Positions 1-15,000 are shown, counted from the first letter of the stretch. The stretch is 64,000 nucleotides of DNA from Triplophysa rosa (GCF_024868665.1 NC_079890.1:36691348-36755347), one strand, 5' to 3'. The notes: generated by a model not told the origin, from the sequence alone. Made by a program: numbers and translations.

Positions 1-3000
1 ATGTAGGGCTGTCACTATTATGAAATTTGGCTGATGATTAATTGTCTAATAAATCATTGCGATTATGACGATTAATTGTCTGTTTTAGAGCTTTGACTTT
101 TAATTCTCATTCATTTTTTATTCAGCTTTGAAACGACCATATTATTCTGAATATAAAGACTATGTTCTTTTTCTTGGAAATACATAGGAAGAAATTGGGT
201 CATCATACTTGAGGTTTAGGCTTTTACCTGTCAATAATACAACCGCCAAATACTTTAAATTAAGTAAATTGATCAGGAGTGAATTGAAGCCACCATTAAA
301 ATGCTATCAGTCATAGAAAAGCTTCTAGTCCGTTTTTTTCTCACTTGCAAGACTACAATAAAAGTTTACTTCTATGTTAATGAGATTTAGGTAGACTGGT
401 TTTCACACTGAAATAATATTAAATTGTACTGCGGGTTATTTTTATGGTATATGCTTTAGTTTTTTTTTAAGTGATTGTGTTGTGGTGGTACATTTTACAA
501 GTATTACCACGCTTTAGTTACAATATATACAATAAAATATGCAATATGCAGATGCACTACAGCTCCCCCTAGTGTCTTCTATAGAGATGTGCAATAATAG
601 CGATGATCTGAAACCATCGCGATGAGGCCAAACAATCGAGATAAGACGATTATTTAATAATCGTGACAGCCCTAATTGTATGCGTGTCATTGATGCACCG
701 AATCGTTGCAAATTTAATCTATGCATCGATCCATATTGTTACATCCCTAGTAACAATAAAAGCTTTCTACAAAGCCATGTTTTCAAGTAGGACTAGAGTT
801 GCAGCTAGGAAAAGATAAACGACATAGAATATAGAGTTTTTTATATAAAAACATAGTTATATTGTCGACAATACTTTAAGGTTATATTTGTTAACATTAG
901 TTAACTAAATTAATGCTAACTAATAATAAACAATACTTCTACAGCATTTATTAATCTGTGGATAAGATTCTCTTAATAGGGCTAGGTGTTATAATCCCAC
1001 TATTTTATTTTATTACATTGAATAATATATTTTTGACATAAGATATCAGTGAGAAATGTATCTGATTAAAGTTTATTATTATACGTTTATGTTAGTTCAC
1101 TTTGAATTAACTAATATTAACAAAAAGTATTATTCAATGTTGTAATTAACATTAGATTAGTACTGTATGTTTCTTGTTTCTTGTTAGTTCGTGTTAAAAT
1201 GTTAAATTAACAAATGTAATCTCAGTGTTCTGTTCCTGGAAAGAAACTGAAAATGTTTAATTTATGTTTAACATAAATAAAATGTTTAACTGAAAATGCT
1301 AAAATACATTCACTTTCTACAACTCCCAAATGAACAACTCATCTCTCAAAGCTGCAAACATCAAATCTGCTTTTTCCCCCAAACCCAAATAGAGCGTTTA
1401 ACACGTGCTCCTGTAGTAAGTGCTAGCAATACAAAAACATCACAAAACTGAATTGGACCATTCACCTATCAAAACCTAAAAATAGGCACAGATAAATAAT
1501 GTAGAAACTGATCAAGTTAAAGGGAGAGCACAAGTAAGATGATGAGGTAAAGAGAGGAAAGGCAATGAGATGATTCGATTAACTCTGTGGCATTTGAACA
1601 TGTCTTTCTTCGAGGAAGCAAGCAGATAGTTTAAGACAGATGGGTATGAGCCTTGTTTTTTGTACAAGTATTGAGTCTTGTGAGAATATTTCAGTATTAC
1701 AGTTACAGTATTGTTTTGTAACGTTGCCTGTGATGTCAATGAGATGCTCCGTTTCGACACAGACCAGAGACTAGACCCTGATGAAATGTGATTTCACATT
1801 ATTTGTATAATTCTTTAACTTTACACCCAAATATAAAAGTTCTGTCATCGTTTACTCACCCTTAAAGGAGTCATATGACACGGCTAAAACAAATATTATG
1901 GTTTGTTTTAGATGTAATGTAATGTGTCTACACGATTTAAGGTTCAAAAACGCTGTATTTTCCACATACCGTGCATGTTTGTATCTCCTCTCTGAAACGC
2001 GCAGATTTTTTACAAAGCTCATGGCTCTGAAAAGCGAGGTGTGCTATGATTGGCCAGTTAGCCAGTGCGTAGTGATTGGTCGATTACTGCAAGCGTGTGA
2101 CGGAAATGTGACGCCTCTGACCATATTTGGAACATCAGGTTCCTCTTCAATTGTACTGACAGGTACGCCCACCTTACTTGCGTATGCATTTGGCCGGTCT
2201 TAGTCAAATCATACCACGAACTGACGTAGATTTGTGGGGGTGTGGTTACACGAGGCGTTTCAGGCAGGTCTGGGTGAGCATTCGCTTTTAGATAGAATGC
2301 ATCTTTTGTCCCCACACTTTAATTTGAGCTATTTTAAGCGTCTAATACATGCATGGGCACCTTATAACACACCAAAGACACAGAAAAACACGTGTTCGCA
2401 CCATATGACTCGTTTAAGTTGTTCCAAATCTGTATAAATGTTGTTGTTCTGCTGAACACAGAGAAATATATTTGGAAGAATATTAGCAACTAAACAGATC
2501 TCATCCCCATTTACAGCCATAGTAGGGAAAATACAACTATGGGAGTAAATGGGGGCTTGGTTGTTGATATTCTTCCTTCGTGTTTATCAGAACAAAGAAA
2601 TTTGGACAGGTTTGGAACAATCTGAGGGTGCGTAAACGATGACAGAATTTTCACTTTTGCGTGAACTATCCCTTTAATATGTGGGATTTCACTGTATTTT
2701 TGTATGTACAATAAATCTTTTCACGGTTTTCATTCAATGCAATTGAGTGTAAAGCACAAACGGTACATTTCTGAAATTTGGTGAAAATTGAAATGTGGTT
2801 GCAAAGTGTTACCTCTAACTTGTAATGTACTGCAGATTGCCGTAAATAATGCATAAATGTAAGGCTCTGTAATGCCACATTGGCTGTGGAGGTCAATGAT
2901 ATATCACAGTCTGCGAGTGTTCAGTGTATCTGTTTCCGAAGCAATTACATTAAAGGTTTCAGGAAATTCGTTTCAGCAATTGAGAAAACCACACAAACAC

Positions 3001-6000
3001 ACACCTCATTAGACAGAGCACCCCCGACATTTCTGCCCGTCTGGTTTTGCGCACAAGAATGATAAAACAGAGAAATGTGAGATTGTGAGCAACGCTGTGT
3101 CTCTTGGGACATAAGAATACAAGATAGAGACTTTACTGAGAAAGCAGAGCTCATTTATCTGTCTCCTGCTGCTGTAGATGTCCCTCCTCTCACCACCCAC
3201 ACCACGGCTGTGTGCCAGACGCCTGTGGATCGCTCTGTGGGATGACGTGCATTATCTAGACGCTTCTTGCAATTACCCCCACTACCCAGACTGTCCAATC
3301 ACAAATAAACCACATGTTCAGTATAACTAAAGAATGTCACGGCTACTACTACTCATCATAGTTTTGGGGTTTTATTTACAGCAATACTACAGTAACCACA
3401 AGTTTACTATGGTATCAACACAATAAGCATAGTATTTGTAGGTAATCTATGGTAATACAAATGTTCTGATAAAAGAAATCGGTTTACTATAATAAAACCA
3501 TGATGCATTTTCGTAAACGTATTCCTTCGCTGGAAATCAGTGAAGAATAAATGTTTCTATGCTACAAAATCAAACGATAAATCCACTCAATCATGAGCTG
3601 CCATCATTATTCTAACTAGAATGGGTTTCAATAACGCAATATCTTCTTTTGTGCCGAAAGATTATAAAGCTACTTTCTGCAAAGCAGAATTTTATGCAAA
3701 TCCTCGAGGGTTCAGCCTCAGATTTCACTTAACCCTGTCAGACCATTGTTCAATTTCTTCATTCAGTTTTCATCCCTCCTGGTTGATGAAGATACTCAGC
3801 ACATACGCAGATAAGACTGAGGAGAAATCGAATCAAGTTTATTATTCATAGAACTCCATATTAAAAGCGAAGCTTTTCTTGTGAAAAGCTGCTTGCAAAC
3901 ATTTCCAAGTATTGGTTAGAATGGTCAACATTTTAGGTCTTTGAACCATAAACCACATTTAAGGCATCAATCGAAAATTCAAGAGCTGTGCTCAAAAATC
4001 TAGAAAAATCCAATGATATTCGTTCAAAATACAAAGATGTAAAAATGGTGATGAGAAACTAAATTATGCCTTTATTTTGTACCTGATATACATTTATAAG
4101 TTAAAGGCAGGGTGGGTGATCCTGTCCAGAAACATTTTTTGTCATGTTGGTTGGAAGTCTCTTTACATCCTGATAGCAATCAAGAAGTATAATGGTCAAA
4201 TAATATTTTTATAATTCTATATCGTCTGTGAAAGGCATAGGACCAAAAAAACGTTTGCCTAATCAAAACGTTCTGGCCGAACGCTGTGACTGGTCATGTG
4301 TACATTTTCAGCCAACGTATTTTGCATACCACTGCGCACCCTGTTCACGCAGACATCGTACGTCATCAGCGCGCTCACGTCCGCTGTGTCAACGCAGGGA
4401 GAATGGCGGACAATCAGCAACAATCAAACTTTCTTGCGGAACCGACAACAAGTAAATCTACAAAACGAAAGTCTGTTTTTGAAAAAACAGTGACCGTGAA
4501 AAAACGTCTGGATCATGAAAGAGGAAAAACTCGAATTAACATCGGTTCAGCTTTTACACGATGGAGATTTAGTTTGTAATTCATTACGTGGATTTACGAA
4601 ATACATTCATGTGTTTGGAGGAGGCGTGGCTTTGGACCGCGAATCGCATAGAGGGTGGGATTATAATTTCAATGCTAGCAGGCTAAAGTTAGCACCTTTC
4701 CAAATCAACCACCCCAACTTTAATATAACAAAATGTTCATGAAATGAGTAAATACATATAATAAAAACATTATGATCAAAATAATTAAAATCATTAACAA
4801 CCTTCTTGAAATAGGAATAAAGAGTTAGTACCTGTATCCACACCAGTTCCATAGTTGGTCCTGGAGAAGAGAGATTTTCCAGTTGTCCATTCCTCTCGTA
4901 AGTGAATATCGTTCCCGCAGCCTTGTATTCCCCGTTCCATTGGATAGTCCATCCACCATTCAGGAAATATTTTTCAGGGTCATTACTGCGTAATGCCAAA
5001 AAGTTCCCAGCCTCAGCAACTTCCTCGATACGGATGTCCCGTGCCCCTTCTGGAATTAGACCTATGTCCACATATCCTGAGGGACAAAAGTACCTCTGCT
5101 TATTCAAAGAAAGTAAAATAAATGTGTACAGTAATGTGACATTTATGATATAAAAACAAATCAGTTACATACCAAGTCCTTCACTGTTCTCAAAAGTCTT
5201 TCTGACAGTTTCACACGTAGAACCGTTTCCATGACACACGCCACACTGATCCTCGACAGCATCCGAGTCGATCTCATAATCACAGCCGATATTCTGACAC
5301 AAAAAAAATAATTAAATAGGATTTTACAGGGAAAAATGTCAAAGAAATTGTGATTAAATCAAAACATTTTCTTTAACTGTCCAATTAAGAAATTGTATTG
5401 TATTTGGGATTAAAATCTTTTACAATTATTATTCATACAAATCGTGTTACTCCAGCAATATTTGGGACCAGAATCAAAAATTACATTTTATAGCTCTAAT
5501 ATCACACAGGTTGAAATAGACCATGCACTCTTAAAAATAAGGGTACATAAATCGCCTTAGCGATTCCATTTTTTCACCACAAAGAACCTTTTGTGAAACA
5601 GAAAGGCTCTTCAGATGTTAAAGGTTCTTTATGGAACCACTTGTGAAGTAACTTTATTTTTAAGAGTGTGTGCACATCTATCACAAAATTCTTAAAACCT
5701 TGACAAGGAGCAGAATTCTACGGAGCCCGTCTGGTCACCCCTCGGAGAAAAAAAAACAAGACCCGCAAATCCGTGGCCACAGTTTGTAATTCGTTCCCTC
5801 AGTTTAAAAATCCGTGCTCTCGGATTAATAAACTGTACCCACGAGATTCCAATCCGTGCTCTCGGATTAATAAACTGTACCCCCAGTTTACAAAACCGTG
5901 CTCTCGGATTAATAAACTGTACCCACGAGTTTCCAATCCGTGCTCTCGGTTTTGTAAACCGTCCCCTCAGTTTTTGAAATCTGTACCCACGAATTCATAA

Positions 6001-9000
6001 TCTGTGCCCACGCTTTCGCAATCCGTTCGCACAGTTTTGCAAACTGTAGCCTACTCGCAGAATTGAAGCCTCTGTCTGTCAACAGAACAAGCTCCTTCCT
6101 ACAGGAACATTAACCAATATTGTATACTGTTTTATTTTAGATTATATTATAAATTGTCTTAATGTGTTTACACACGAGCGCGTGGCGCATATAAAGCATG
6201 CGTTCATTGCCGCGTTTCACTGGCATAAAGTTGGTTTGACATTAAACTTTCGATTTTCGTGAATTTAGGGACCGTCTCTAAAGTTATATATATTATTATA
6301 TATATATCGAAGTGACATTTCCTGCTAAATTTAACTTGACAGCTCATATTGTGAAACATTATTATAAACTTTGAATTGTGAATTAGAGTAAAATAAGGAG
6401 AGATGTTATACACTGATGTGACAAAAATTAGCTGTATTGTAAAATGTATGCTGTATTTCTGTGCATGTCTCATGCAAACACACAGTTCTATTTACATAAA
6501 TAGACAGATCCAGTTTGTGTCTCATGTAGTGCTGGGCAACGATTAAAATTTTTAATCGCATGACTTTTCTGTGATTAATTGCATTGTTAAGCGTAAAATT
6601 CAATAATGAATTCAAAAGTAGTGTATTGTGCACTTTTATTTTAAAAGTACTGCTATAAACAAAAGTGCAATAAGTTTAAACAAATAGTGTGCTTTTTACA
6701 ACAGTATTTCCTTTACATAGTAGCATTAACTATTTCAACTTAAAGATCGGGTATCATGCTACGTCATGCATTCTGACTTCTTTACACTGTTAAACGTGCT
6801 GGCTTCTCATGCTTAACATGGTCAACTTGTTAAAAAACGAGTTGGACGTATGACGTACGGTATATTTCTGTACTTGATACACTCCCCCAGCACTCCAACT
6901 TGTTTCGGAAAGTTTTTTCTAATTCTGGATCCGTATGTCATCACAAGGAACCTATTCCTATTATTTGCCAAAAGCACGGCAAGGCGAAAGAGCCCGCCCA
7001 CGAGCCAACCGACGAGCGAGACCCGCTATCTCGTTATCTGCCCTGCATCAAGATGGGCTGCGCTGCAGCTGGTTACTCTTACGATAGTGAAGTTTAGGTG
7101 TGTCTGTTTGATCATGACATTTCAGTGATGGATGTTATATAAACGGTGGACATAACACTAGATTTGGAGATCGTTTGAAACTGATAGATGGCGCGGTCCC
7201 AGTGCTAAAAGATGCCGGACATGAACTGCATGCGGTAAGTCAAACTAAGTCATACGTCTGTGTTTTGTTGGCAATCGGTGTGTACGTGCACAATGTACTA
7301 AACATGAAGGGATTAATGTGATGATGTGTTGCTTGCTCGTGCTGTAGTTCCGTCCCACTCTCCCCACTAGTCCCACCTCTAGCAACTCGTGTTTTTCCGG
7401 AAGATCTTTTTCCTGTATCTCTCTTTTATAAATTTGATCAAACTAAATTCTAAATACGAAGATACGACGTATACACAGTGTTGGGTGTAACTAGTTACTA
7501 AGTAATTAGTTACTGAAATTTAATTACTTTTCCCTTGAAAAAGTAAAGTAAGGGATTACTCTTATTTTGTCTGTAATTTAATTACAGTTACTTCTGATGT
7601 AATTAAACTAAATACTTTGTGTAATATGTATGTGTGCAGAAGAGGAATTGACATCAAAATTCAAAGTCTAACTTGAAAAAACCGTGCTTTAATGTATAAT
7701 TCTCACATTTGTAATTAATAATAATACTTTATGTAGTTTGATATTATTTATTTGACTGAATTAAAAGAGCCGTTTCATGCCTATCCTTGAATCACTTAAC
7801 TCATCAAGGTTGATGTAGGATATAAAAAGTAATTAGTAATAAGTAATTAAATACTTTTTGAAGAGAGTAACTTGTACAGTAATCTAATTACATTATCGAA
7901 TATGTAATTAGTAACTAGTAATTAATTACTTTTTCAGAGTAACTTACCCAACACTGCGTATGCAATACTACTGTATAGGCACTCAAGATTAATATGATAT
8001 TGGCAGAAACTGCCTGTGATACGCGATCTTTAAAATATTTATTGTAAATCTCAATTTAAACATTAGGGCTGTCACGATAAACCGACGATAAATATCACGT
8101 GATTTATGCACAGCTTTTGAGTGAAGTACGGGAAAATGCTGCTGCATCCGAAAGCCAGAGGGCACTCTCGTGCGGAAACTCCAAATACGCACTGCAGAAG
8201 AAGACCATATCACGTTCTAGGAAATGCCTATAGACATCTTTTTATCACTGTTACTCAAGCTTCATCAGGTATTTTTATGATAATAAAGTATATTTATAAT
8301 GATCATGTGTGACGGGTGTTGCTTTTTCAAATGCACATTATAAGCGACTCAAACTCGCACTGCTTTTAGATCGAGCAGCATTTCCTACTGATCCCAGAGA
8401 CGTGCTTCACGGACAAGCTACGCATTAAAAAAAATATCGACACATTGCATATCGCAGCCAGCTCGACTACAATCGGATTTAGTGGTATCGCGATAAATTA
8501 TCGTGCAGCCCTATCCAAAGCTATCTGCCACTGCCAGGGCATTAATGTTCTATCTAGTTTGACATAGAAAAACAAGTTATAATGATTATTGATTTTATTG
8601 CTTATACATAAACTCTCTTTCAACACTCTTTCAACACACAGTGTAAAGTGTACTGTATTTAAAGTGTATTTAAAGCACATCTTTAACAACTAAATTATTG
8701 TATGCTACCTTTTTTCTTTATCTTAACAATTCATAAAAGGAGAACACAATTTCTTTAATATGAGTGTTTTGGGCCCGTCCTTTGTTGTTTGATAAAGATT
8801 ATAAACAGATCTTTATGTTGCTGTTTCCCCTTTAAGAGAGCTCTATACAGCTATACAGATCCATTTTGTTTCCCAGCTGTTAACATTCATAAAACGGACT
8901 ACTTTTACATGGACCCTTGCTAATATGGGAATTTTTACATAATTTTTTACAATAAAACTGTTAAATGGTAAGATACAGAGATGCAAACTACTTAACTTTT

Positions 9001-12000
9001 GTGAGTTTTGCTGTTGAAAACTTCGAAAAATGGTTTGTCACATAATTCAAGACATGTGTTCGAGTTAAAATGTCTAAAAACACACTGAAACAGATAATAT
9101 TATAGCATATGAGGCATAAGATATGACTGTCTGTATATAGTCCATTTTATTAGCATGGAAGAATTCAATAGACTGCAGAACTATCATCACAGGTAATGAA
9201 ATGACTTTTAATTTTTCTGTCAAATTTATATTCAATGTATAGTTTTAAAAAGCTTTTTAAGCTCTTTTTATTAAGCTTATAAGTTAGCTACTTATTAAGC
9301 ACAAAGAGTGAATGTTTTCTTTCCTCTCTTCTCGATTTATAAATCCTAAACACTAACTTTTTAAGACTTGTACAATGTTGATTTTGGACTTTATAGCTGA
9401 TGTTCAACAATATTTGTTAGGTGTAGTCACGCCATGTCATGGTCAGTTTAAATACATTACCTTATATTACAATAAATACTTTATAATAAATTTACACGAT
9501 TAAGCAGGCTTTTATGTCATTTTGATTTCTGTTTGTTGCCTTTACAGTTTAATGTTTTATTGATTTTGCAAGGTGGCACGAAAGGTCTTAAAAACATTTA
9601 CATTTTTTAATTATAGTGGTACAGAATGGTTTGTGCATCAGTGCGTTGTTGTGTTATGTTATGTTGCGAGCTGCGTTTTGTGGGCCGCTCCTGCTGAAGA
9701 AGTCCAGGGCCACTTTTTACTCCTAGTCCGCCCCTGATCGTTGCTGTTTTGTACCTTAGCCTGGGAAGTTTTTGTATTCTGTAGGCTATTGATTTCGTTC
9801 CGCTTTATCATCAATAGCATAAAATAAGCCTCTTACACCCACGCATATTACGTCTTTGTGGGGTGAGGGCACTGATAGATAAGTGCATGGCTGAAGGAGG
9901 GGAGACTAAATGGAGGGGTTTGTTTTATCAACTCCGCCGTCTGGAAGGGATTTAAAACGAAACGTCCATGTAAGAGTTCGGTACCTTTCTCCTTTCAGTT
10001 CTTGTGTTCTTCGGCACTGCCATTTCTCTAAATTGTTGTGGAAAGACTTTTCTTTATTTGTTATTGAGAACATTGCTAAAGATTTTTCTTTACTTTGGGA
10101 AAATGTTTTGTTTGGATTTTGTAATTGGGAAAAAAATACATTCACAAAATAACAAAACATATTTACTTAATCTTCTGATCTTGTTAACAAAATTCTATAT
10201 ACATTATTGTAAATTGTCAAGTCAAAAAAATTTTTTTGTGTTTTACTTATTGAAATACAACATTATTTTGGGACTATTTCTAACTCATGTAATAAGAAGG
10301 CTTTAAAAACAATTTAAACTTATAAGCTGTTTAATCTTTTCCTTTGACTGTGATGTGTTTTGTTTATTTATATACCCCTATGTTGTTCTTTAAATGTTTT
10401 TTTGTTTGTTTGTTTTGTTTTTATATCTTTTGTTTTAACTTTGTTTTGTAATTGTGCTTCTTCGGCTGTAGTTATATTCCTTAAAAAAAAAGTTCTTAGG
10501 CCAACCCCACATTGGTTGAGACGCTTGGTGACGCCCATCTCAAGCCAATGTGACCCATGGTTAGTCTGTACGTTTCAGAGCCAGTGAGCAACAGACTTTC
10601 GAAATAAAATAATACTTTAAAAAACTGCGTTAATGCAATTATGAAATAATTGTCGGCATTAATTAATTAATGCGTTAACGCGATAATAACGCCTGTCGAG
10701 CAGACAGTATTAATGCATTGAACGATGTAAAGAAACAAGATTCTCCTAACAAGCTACAATATTTTTTTAAATAAGCCCAAAAACCTGCGACTAGTGATTT
10801 TTTAACGCGACTTGACAGAAAAAGAAGCCCAAAGTCACGTATTATAAGTGGACTTGGCAACTATTTGGCACATTATATAGTGGCGGCAGGGCCCGCATTG
10901 GAGGCATTTCCCCATAGCGTGAGTACGCAATGTCTTGTTTCCGCCTCTCAGGGAAGCGAGGTTACGACAGTAACTGGAGAAGATTTCCACATACGGGTGT
11001 GAATTTGAAATTCCCTTCCCAATTAACTGAACTGACATTCAGAAAGGTACAGGGACACTATGAAACTGAGCAAACAGAGATCAGACCTTGTTTTAAAACA
11101 ATATGTTCTGTGAATCGTGCTATATAAATGAATAAAAATTCAAACAAAAGCTAATACCAACCTTGCAAATGCCGTTGATGCAGATGTCCCGACTGTGAGC
11201 GCCTTCATAGCAGCGTGTGCCGTCGATGACCGTGTCCAGCATCCGCTCTGAGAAATGTTCATTCACAGGTCTACAGTGCAGCTCACACGGATTAACTGCA
11301 AAACACATATATGCGATCATGTCATTTTTGGTTGCACTGCAAAATCTATTTTTCTAGTATTTGTTTATATGACGCTCGCCTCTGTTATTCACATGTGTCC
11401 ATTTATAAAACTTTCCCTTGTAAGGGATGGTGTTGAAGCGGTTACACTGGATGTATCTGAAGCTGGGCTGGTCCGGTGGACAGCGGTCTCGGTTACATGT
11501 TCGATATCTGCGACGCTCTCCGAGACAATATTTACCTCCATGTTTGGGTCTGAAAAAAGTGAAAATCTCTGTATTTTAAGGTAAGCAGTAAACACAAAAC
11601 AAAAGTCATAAAGGTTTGAAATGACAAGAGGGCGAGTAAATGATGACAGAATTTTCATTTTTGGCTGAACTATGCCTTCAAATGTTTTTGCAAGGATTTT
11701 TGAGAACGCAAAATATTTTTTTTTTATAAATGATAAAAAGATAATAATTTTTTTTCATTAATGGAAGACATTGGTTGTGAGAAAAAGTGGTGAAGGTTAT
11801 TGGTATCAGAACTGTTTCTGCTCTCCATCCTTGAAAAACTATGAAAAAAAATGACGCAGATGTCACACATGCTTTCCAAATGGGAGTATACTTCAACTCT
11901 CAATAATACTGCAATTTTTTCAAAAACATGATTTCGTATGATTCATAAGCTGTTTTCGTACCATAAAATGTCCTCACAAGGTCAAAGTTGGCTGGTAATA

Positions 12001-15000
12001 CTATGCTTTATTCAGACATATAGCTTGTGAGAAATAACTGCACTTAATCACCCTTTATCACCCAAAACATGTGATTCTTCATCCAAACAGCACACAATAA
12101 AAATAGCCATTCTCACGATTAGTTGTGTACAGTAATGTGAATCTGAGCTCTGTGGTATTGAAGGGAAACTCACACAGGGTTAACGCAGTCCCTGTGGGCG
12201 CTCTGAACCCCTACCCTGCACGTCCTAGTGCACTCGGACCACTCGCTCCACGAAGCCCATCCTCCATTCACCCTCGCAGGCCGGGAACCCATCGGCACAC
12301 ACTCTCCATCAAAACACCACTGATGAGAAAACACAAGCAGCAGTTAGTCAGCGAGTTCAAGATACGGGGAGGAGAACAGTATGGTGAACTGCATGCTGGG
12401 AAATATAAGCCAACAATGAGCGGACACAGAAAGCCTGGCTTGCCTTGTCCTCACCACACTTGGTACCATCCACAGCACCATCCAGTCTTGAATGACAGGT
12501 GGAATCCACGGTGCACCACAGCGTACTGCAGATGTTCTGAAGAATAGTATGAAAGAAAAGTTAGCACTAAAGATTTGAAGAAATGAACACCAATGGCCAG
12601 GAATGATCTAATGTCAGGTAATGTTTAATGCATCTTTCATAATATAAAATGTGAGAAAAACAAAGATTTAATAGTTTATGTCTGCATGTTTGTAGCATTC
12701 TTTACAGAAATTGTTTAAGGAAATCACAGAAAAGGGCAACAAACCAGGGCTGCTTGATTATCACAAAAATCATAATTACTATTATTTTAGACAATAGTCA
12801 AATTATGATTATTTTACATGACTACGCATTGACTTTGCAAAGAACATGTATCCGTTGAATAAAAAAGATTTTTTTCTTTGTGAAATAGATTCAACCGAAA
12901 AACAAGAAAGGGGTACGCTGTGGATTTATAACACAAGACGAAATGAGAAAATAACTGCAAAACAGAATGTGGAGCAATCTTTTGATTATTTTGTTTTCGT
13001 AATTGTTTCTAGCCGAAATTGAAAATGCACAGCCCAACAACAAAATGAGAAGAAAAAAAAACTATTCAAGTCAGCGCGCTGTAAAAAGATTTCAGCTGCC
13101 ATACATTTTTTAAGTTAAATCAAATTACCTTTTTGAGTCAATTGAACTTAACTATTATGAATTGACTTTAAAAAATCTAGTTGTATTTTAGTTAGTTAAA
13201 TATAACTTAAGTTTAATTGACTCATAAAGCTAATTTGAGTTAACTTAAAAATTTTATGAAGCTGTTTAACTTTTTAAAGTAGTTTTTTACAGTGAATGCC
13301 TAATTATAAATATAGTTACGTTTTAATCGATACAGGTATAAAACATCTTCCATCTAAATAAAACTGAATATTTTGCTTTTATCCAACTTGCTCAACACTA
13401 CATTTTACTCGATATTTGTGTTATGTGTAGATTATGAATAAAAATATTTTGTTAGCATGCTAAATCGATATGTGCTAACGAATGAATCAGCTTTAAGCCG
13501 TGCCAGTCATCTCTCACACTTCTCTAGTGCACACTACACGTGTTGCATGCAGGAGTGGTCATAAACAGAGGGGTCTGCACCCATGCAGACCCCTCTAATT
13601 TACTCACTTAAGAGGGTCCATGCTAGTTAGAATGCTGCTAATCTAGGCAGCACACTAGAATTCAAGTCTGGACCTAAATCATGTTAACTTTCCTTTCCTA
13701 TAGAGGTTGTGATGTAAACAAGAGTAACAACATTTCATGAATGCATACAAATCTCAAGGGAAAGGTGAATGTTGTGTATAACATACAGCAATCTCTGCAA
13801 TTTCTTCTGGTGCCATTTCATGAACTGTTACAGACCCGATAAGAAAACTAAAGCCTGGCTTTATCGGAGTCTGTCTATTGAGGGCTCGACTTGTGCTCTG
13901 ACATTTGGCTGGTAATTGAAAGATGGCCAGTATCTGTCAACAACCGCTGCAGACAGGAGGGAACACATCACACAATGTACGGTGACATCGAAAACAACAT
14001 TTCTGCGAGCTGATGCCCTTCTCCCTATTTTAATTTTAAATAAACCAGACTGGCTTTTTTCTTTAGCGTGTTCAACAAGCTTATTCTTGAGGTTAGATGC
14101 CGCATTCACATTCAGCAGTTGGAGTTTTTTTTACAATTATGCATTTGACAGACGCCTTTATCCAAAGTGACAATACAAACCCAAGACCTAATGCAATGCT
14201 CTACCACAATTAAGACACATGAACACTGTGAATTACCATCCATTTTTTTCTATATATTATCATTTCTGTAAAATGAAACATACATCTGGTTTCACTTTTG
14301 TCCCTGTAAAGACGTCTACTGAAACTTCCAGGTTTGAAAATCAGATTCAACAGGTACAGAAACTTTCTCTCTTATGGAAAAGTTGGTGTGTGTTCTCCTG
14401 CAAACTTCCTGTTAAAAGCTGCCAAACCAAGAAGTCCAGACAGTGATTTGCACTTTACTGTTCACAATATAACAGTAAGAAGCCTGTGAGCATGGCAGAA
14501 TATAGTTTTATGGGATAGTTTCCTAATGAGATCTAATTCGGGCCTCACTTATAAGGAAAGCATGCCAATACACTTCCCTGTTAAAATATCACAGCGGGAG
14601 GAGATGTGCTGCTCTCTTCCATGCTTAAAGGCGGAATGGCTGATTTGGTAAGGTGTAGGGGTGTAACAATATATCTAAGTATCGTATATCGCAGTGCAAA
14701 ACATTAAGATATGTATCGTAGAGCTATTAAGATATGTATCGTAGACTATGGCAATACATTTTTGAATGAAATAATTTTTTCATATTTTTATGTAAAAAAT
14801 TTGTTTTATTTTTCAGTGACAGATCCATTCAGTTTTTTGGTTTACATAAAAATTGTTGAATTAAACCATGTATATTGTCAATTCTTTAACAAAATAACAA
14901 ACGTAACTAAAAAATTGTTCATGTTTTGGGGGAAAAATCTGTCAGTTTCATTTTTTTTACTAATATCGTGATGCAATCATAATCATTAACCCAGTATCGT

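Larger units (their letters stand above)
1..4831. other. adamts7 intron after exon 15, repeat-filled
   Basis: No further ADAMTS exon is recognisable on the minus strand here; the expected next exon (end of spacer) was looked for and not found. The stretch holds a hAT-like element, a nested TTAA element, a TTAA-flanked element with a coding remnant, and AT-rich unique sequence. Around 3330-3540 lies an AT-rich stretch with 'ctatggta' and 'taccatg' motifs; a similar one lies at 52290-52400 upstream of drd4. Confidence 0.6.
5294..11161. other. adamts7 intron between exons 13 and 14
   Basis: A 5.9-kb intron made largely of repeats: a small inverted-repeat MITE, a 21-bp minisatellite, two hAT-like elements (7476-7956, 8064-8513) and AT-rich sequence. 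The pieces at about 6531-6700 ('tgctgggcaacgattaaaa') and 10600-10690 ('gcgttaacgcgataat') may be the two ends of one larger, internally invaded DNA transposon. No extra exon was recognised. Confidence 0.55.

Noticed and set aside
2900..3260. Candidate next ADAMTS exon on the minus strand
   Set aside because: Short open frames here show no TSP1 or spacer residues (no WxxW, no CxxxC spacing) and no matching splice phase.
4286..4579. 97-aa frame beginning [11 protein letters not shown]
   Set aside because: It lies inside the TTAA-flanked repeat and ends early. It is treated as a transposon remnant, not a host gene.
12125..12547. 140-aa open frame on the plus strand
   Set aside because: Antisense shadow of adamts7 exons 10 and 11; the minus strand carries conserved cysteine-rich ADAMTS sequence.
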